Positions 60,707 to 64,000 of a stretch of DNA of 64,000 nt are shown one piece after another. The translations under genes were made by a program, and so were the position numbers. The stretch's first letter is position 1, and every line of letters begins with the position of its first letter. Origin of the DNA: Sphingomonas sp. S2M10. GTDB taxonomy: Bacteria; Pseudomonadota; Alphaproteobacteria; Sphingomonadales; Sphingomonadaceae. The notes beneath the pieces are model-generated. The model made no database searches and had not been told where the DNA came from. It saw only the letters and a list, made by a program, of their open reading frames with translations. Location: assembly GCF_012650175.1 (NCBI RefSeq), contig NZ_JAAILI010000048.1, positions 51,042 to 115,041 on the forward strand. Reading direction: 5' to 3'.

Positions 60707-61584
60707 TACTCCGGCTTCTGGTAAATGGTGTGCCCGCACGAGCGCATCTTGCTCGCGGCCGGGCCGATCAGCCGTTCCGAATGACCGATATACAGGAAGC
60801 TCCCCGGCGCGAGCTGCTCGACGAAGCGATGCTCCAGCTCTTCCTTGGCAGGATCTCCAAAATAAATCATTACGTTACGGCAAAAAATAACATCATAGGC
60901 GGCTTTCAGCGGCCAGGGTTCGAACAGGTTCAAAACCTTCGCGGTGACGAGCTGGCGCGCCTCTTCGGCCATGATGAAGCCGCCCTGCGTGGGCTTCATC
61001 CAGGTCGAGCGATAAGGCTCCGGCACACCGGCCGCGACATTCTCCGCATAGACACCGCGCTGCACCGATTCGACCACATGGGGTGCGATGTCGGTCGCGA
61101 GCAGCCGAACATCGGCATTGCGCATCCACGTGGCGGTGCTGCGGCTGGGGCCCAGCAGGCACATCGCGATCGTATAGACCTCTTCGCCCGACGAGCAGCC
61201 TGCCGACCAGATCCGGATCGGACCCTGTTTCCGCTGGAGCGTGGGGATCACGGTCTCGCGGAAATGATCGAAATGGTGCGGCTCGCGGAAGAAATGCGTG
61301 TGGTTGGTGGTCAGCGCCACCACCATCGCATGGCGTTCCTCGGCATCATTGTGCACCAGGTCGACATAGTCGCAGAACCGGTTCAGCCCGAACTTGCGCA
61401 GCCGGCGCGCGAGGCGCGACTGCACCAGCGTGGTCTTCGCCTCGCTGAGCGAAATGCGCGCATCGTCGTACATGATCGCGGCGATGGCCTGGAAGTCGCG
61501 CGGCGTAAGCTCCGCGGTCTGGCCCGGTGCCATCGCGTTCGCGGCGCCGGCGGACGCCGCGGCGGCGCCCCCGGCGGGGCTCAT
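60706..61584 (-). CDS. cheR: Chemotaxis protein methyltransferase CheR
   Basis: The 292-residue enzyme methylates receptor glutamates with S-adenosylmethionine. The N-terminal helical domain (LSEAKTTLVQSRLARRLRKF), TTNHTHFFREPHHF, the SAM site IWSAGCSSGEEVYTIAM, LLATDIAPHVVE, and YDVIFCRNVMIYF are present. ATG 61584 overlaps the cheW stop (ATGA). The frame extends upstream only as antisense-like sequence over cheW. Confidence 0.95.
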   Translation of the reverse strand: MSPAGGAAAASAGAANAMAPGQTAELTPRDFQAIAAIMYDDARISLSEAKTTLVQSRLARRLRKFGLNRFCDYVDLVHNDAEERHAMVVALTTNHTHFFREPHHFDHFRETVIPTLQRKQGPIRIWSAGCSSGEEVYTIAMCLLGPSRSTATWMRNADVRLLATDIAPHVVESVQRGVYAENVAAGVPEPYRSTWMKPTQGGFIMAEEARQLVTAKVLNLFEPWPLKAAYDVIFCRNVMIYFGDPAKEELEHRFVEQLAPGSFLYIGHSERLIGPAASKMRSCGHTIYQKPE

Positions 61585-62078
61585 GCGGCGAGATCCAGAT
61601 GCTTGGTCAGGCTGAGCGCGTTGAGATCGAGCAGCAGCACCATGCTGCCATTCTCGTCGCGCGTCCCGTCCTTGGCGCGGGTCGCGATTCGGACTAGCCC
61701 TGCGATCACGCTTTCCTCCAGCGCGGTCTCGACTGCCGGAGCCGGCTGGATCTCGCCCACGTTGATGCCCACGATGTCGTTGACCTCGTCGACCAGGAAG
61801 CCCGCCTGCTTGCCCATGATGTTGACAACCAGGATGCACGACCGCGCGTGCAGCACGCTCGGCTCCCAGCCCAGGCGCTCGGCGAGGCCGACCACCGGGA
61901 TCACGTTGCCGCGCAGGTTGGTCACGCCCTTCACGAAGCTCGGCACGTTGGGGAGCGGGGTGGGCTCGTCCCATTCGCGGATTTCGATCAGCGCGCTCAT
62001 GTCGATCCCGAAGATCTGCTTGGCGAGCGAGAAGGTGACGATCTTGCGATCGTTGGCGGTGTCAGGGGTGGTGCTCAT
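61581..62078 (-). CDS. cheW: Chemotaxis coupling protein CheW
   Basis: The 165-residue adaptor links receptors and CheA. The CheW domain covers IVTFSLAKQIFGIDMSALIE, the conserved FVKGVTNLRGNVIPVVGL and FLVDEVNDIVGI. It overlaps both cheA and cheR by four bases, so translation is coupled along the operon. Confidence 0.95.
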   Translation of the reverse strand: MSTTPDTANDRKIVTFSLAKQIFGIDMSALIEIREWDEPTPLPNVPSFVKGVTNLRGNVIPVVGLAERLGWEPSVLHARSCILVVNIMGKQAGFLVDEVNDIVGINVGEIQPAPAVETALEESVIAGLVRIATRAKDGTRDENGSMVLLLDLNALSLTKHLDLAA

Positions 62079-64000
62079 GCTGCCAGTCCTTTGGGGGAGT
62101 AACGGGAGGGCGAGGCAACCAGCGCCTCGATATCGAGGATGAGAGCGATCGAGCCGTCGCCCAGGATGGTCGCGCCACCCAGGCCGCGGATCGGGTGCAG
62201 GTTCTGATCCAGGCTCTTGATCACCACTTCGCGGCGGTCATCGATGGTGTCGACGACGAGGCCGACCTTGCCCGAGCTTTCGCTCTCGACGATCACCACC
62301 AGCGAGTCCTCGATGGCGCGGTCGTCGTTCAGGCCGAAGATCTCGGTCGCGCGCCGTACCGGCAGATATTCGCCGCGCATGTCGATCACTTCATGGTCGG
62401 GCGCGGTGCGCTTGACCTGGCCGGGCTCGGGCTGGATCGTCTCCAGCACGTGCGTGAGCGGCAGGACGAAGCGCTGGCCGGCGAGCCGCACGATCATGCC
62501 GTCCAGAATGGCCAGCGTGAGCGGCAGGATCATCGTGAAGGTGGTGCCTTCGCCCGGCACCGAGTGGATCTCGACGCGGCCGCCCAGGGCTTCCACGTTC
62601 GAGCGCACCACGTCCATGCCGACGCCGCGACCCGAGATGTTCGAGATCTTCTCCGCGGTGGAGAAGCCCGGCGCGCAGATCAGCTGGTCGATTTCCTCGT
62701 TGGTCAGCACCGCATCGGCGCTGATGATGCCCTTTTCGACCGCCTTGGCGCGGACGCGTTCGCGGTTGATGCCGCGGCCATTGTCCGCGACGCGCACGAA
62801 GATTCGGGCGCCCTTCTGCTCGGCCGACAGCTTGATCGTGCCGGCGGGGTCCTTGCCCGCTGCGATCCGCTCCTCGGCGCTTTCCAGGCCATGGTCCGCG
62901 GCGTTGCGGATCATGTGGGTCAGCGGATCGCCGATCTTCTCGATCACGCCCTTGTCGACTTCGGTCGTCTCACCGATCGTCTCGAGGTTGATCTGCTTGC
63001 CGGTCTCGACCGAAAGGTCGCGGAGCATGCGCGGCACGCGGCTGAAGGCCTGCCGGATCGGCTGGGCGCGCAGCGACATGACGTTGTCCTGGATCTGCCG
63101 GGTGAGGCGGGCCAGTTCGGGCAGCTCGACGCGCTGGCGATCGGCCGGTGACAGCCGGTCGGCCAGGATCGAGTTGCGGATCACCAGCTCGCCGACCAGG
63201 TTGAGCAGCAGGTCGAGCTTGACCAGGTCGACGCGGATCGTCTGCGCGGCTTCGTTGACCGGCTTGGCCGGGCCACCGCCGCCAGCACCGCCGCCGCCCG
63301 CGCCACCGCCGCCAGGCGTGCCGCCACCGCCGGCAGGCGGGGTCGCGGCCGGGGCCGCAGGCTCCGCTGCAGCCGGCGCCGCCGGAGCGGGGACGGGCGC
63401 AGGGGCGGGGGCCGCCACCGGTGCGGTCGGCGCAGGGCCGAGGTCCATGAAGTCGTCGACCGTGGCGGTCACCGGCACGAACGGGATCTCGTCGCCGTCC
63501 ATCGCGGCTTCGGTCGCGCCTTCCGGCGGCCTCTCTTCACCGGCGCGCTTGATCTCGATCACCGAATCCGGTGCCACGAAGTCGAAGCAGTCGGAGATGT
63601 CGCTCTCCGGCAGCTCGGCCGGGGCCTGCATCACCCAGGTGAAATAGCTGTCTTCCGGATCAATCTCGCGCAGCGCCGGAAGCGTGCTGATGTCGACCGA
63701 GTCGACGCGGGCGCCCAAGCCTTCCAGCTCGCGCACGGTCAGCAGCGGTTCGCCGGCATTGGCGAGCGCGGCGCGCGATGGCTTGAAGCGCACGGTCCAG
63801 CCGCCGGCATCGTCGGGGCCGTCGAGATCGTCCAGCGACACGCCCACCGGGCGGAAGCCGAATTCGTCTTCCTCTTCCGCCATCGCCGGCGCGGGGGCCG
63901 GGGCCTGCATCACCCAGGTGAAATAGCTGTCTTCCGGATCAATCTCGCGCAGCGCCGGAAGCGTGCTGATGTCGACCGAGTCGACGCGGGCGCCCAAGCC
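62075..64000 (-). CDS. cheA: Chemotaxis histidine kinase CheA, 5' end outside window
   Basis: The visible 641 codons hold two P2-like CheY-binding modules (GWTVRFKPSRAAL...YFTWVMQAPA), a Pro/Ala and Gly-rich linker (GGGGTPGGGGAGGGG), the dimerisation domain P3 (LDLLLNLVGELVIRNSIL), the kinase domain P4 (THMIRNAADHGLE, VADNGRG, FSTAEKISNISGRGVGMDVV), and a CheW-like P5 ending in SRYSPKGLAA. The phosphorylated His domain P1 lies beyond the right edge. The P2-like module is repeated in frame every 93 codons with identical DNA (see repeats). Confidence 0.95.
   Translation of the reverse strand, partial: GLGARVDSVDISTLPALREIDPEDSYFTWVMQAPAPAPAMAEEEDEFGFRPVGVSLDDLDGPDDAGGWTVRFKPSRAALANAGEPLLTVRELEGLGARVDSVDISTLPALREIDPEDSYFTWVMQAPAELPESDISDCFDFVAPDSVIEIKRAGEERPPEGATEAAMDGDEIPFVPVTATVDDFMDLGPAPTAPVAAPAPAPVPAPAAPAAAEPAAPAATPPAGGGGTPGGGGAGGGGAGGGGPAKPVNEAAQTIRVDLVKLDLLLNLVGELVIRNSILADRLSPADRQRVELPELARLTRQIQDNVMSLRAQPIRQAFSRVPRMLRDLSVETGKQINLETIGETTEVDKGVIEKIGDPLTHMIRNAADHGLESAEERIAAGKDPAGTIKLSAEQKGARIFVRVADNGRGINRERVRAKAVEKGIISADAVLTNEEIDQLICAPGFSTAEKISNISGRGVGMDVVRSNVEALGGRVEIHSVPGEGTTFTMILPLTLAILDGMIVRLAGQRFVLPLTHVLETIQPEPGQVKRTAPDHEVIDMRGEYLPVRRATEIFGLNDDRAIEDSLVVIVESESSGKVGLVVDTIDDRREVVIKSLDQNLHPIRGLGGATILGDGSIALILDIEALVASPSRYSPKGLAA
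63617..63721. repeat. Direct repeat copy 1 inside cheA
   Basis: 105 bp identical to 63896-64000, offset 279 bp (93 codons). It encodes the end of a P2-like module, ALREIDPEDSYFTWVMQAPA. The match may continue beyond the window. Confidence 0.95.
63896..64000. repeat. Direct repeat copy 2 inside cheA
   Basis: Second copy of the 105-bp repeat, reaching the window edge. Complete identity indicates a recent or homogenised in-frame duplication. Confidence 0.95.

Noticed and set aside
1..64000. CRISPR array or rRNA operon
   Set aside because: No regularly spaced repeats or rRNA-like sequence were seen; the only close direct repeat is inside cheA.

Overview
The window is a high-GC chromosomal segment of an alphaproteobacterium, most likely a sphingomonad (Sphingomonas or a close relative). 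The case rests on the gene families: a Caulobacter-type oxidative xylose operon, the alphaproteobacterial flagellar regulators FlbT, FliX and FlbD, a single short flagellin, and PEP-CTERM exported proteins. This assignment is by recognition of protein families; no database search was possible.

Region 1 (1-11197) is a pentose locus. It holds a secreted GH3 glycosidase (cut by the left edge), a LacI-type regulator, a sugar/H+ symporter and xylonate dehydratase XylD. A leftward operon xylX-xylB-xylC follows. Together they fit import and hydrolysis of xylosides, oxidation of D-xylose to xylonolactone (XylB), lactone opening (XylC), and two dehydrations (XylD, XylX) to alpha-ketoglutarate semialdehyde (Weimberg route). 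Three 14-bp near-palindromes of the type TGWTAGCGSTAMCR lie before the GH3 gene, the transporter and xylX, and probably define the regulon of the LacI-type protein. Three REPIN-like inverted repeat pairs sit in the gaps. A TetR regulator and a thymidylate kinase complete the region.

Region 2 (11352-21029) is the first flagellar block: an unknown protein, an unusual sigma-70-family factor, a lytic transglycosylase, fliJ, fliI and flbT leftward, then flgE, flgK and flgL rightward. Housekeeping udg, folK and tRNA-Lys(UUU) follow. Region 3 (22210-27298) is an accessory island with a CHC2 mini-primase, two unknown proteins, a DEDDh exonuclease and a broken Mu/TnsB-like transposase.

Region 4 (27299-55165) is the main flagellar block: a TPR protein, a MotE-like protein, fliM, fliL; flgF, flgG, flgA, flgH, flagellin; flgD, fliK, flhA, flbD, fliN, fliF, a catalase-like gene, fliH, fliG; a 925-residue propeller-containing protein, flgB; flgN, flgJ, flgI, fliX. 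Region 5 (55327-64000) has a GDSL esterase, a tandem PilZ protein, a FliL-like protein, motB and the chemotaxis operon cheA-W-R-B-Y-D. Not present in the window are flgC, fliE, fliP/Q/R, flhB, fliD and motA.

The most interesting signal is regulatory. Eleven flagellar transcription units share a TYCTATAA(T/G) box just upstream of the gene, rather than sigma-54 -24/-12 elements. The FlbD homologue has lost the GAFTGA threonine and the Walker B aspartate needed for sigma-54 activation, although its DNA-binding domain is intact. CGGCA(N5-7)TGCCG-type dyads lie at three divergent or operon-head promoters and a shorter one before flagellin. A divergent sigma factor is encoded in the cluster behind its own copy of the box. 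Together these suggest a flagellar hierarchy rewired away from sigma-54.
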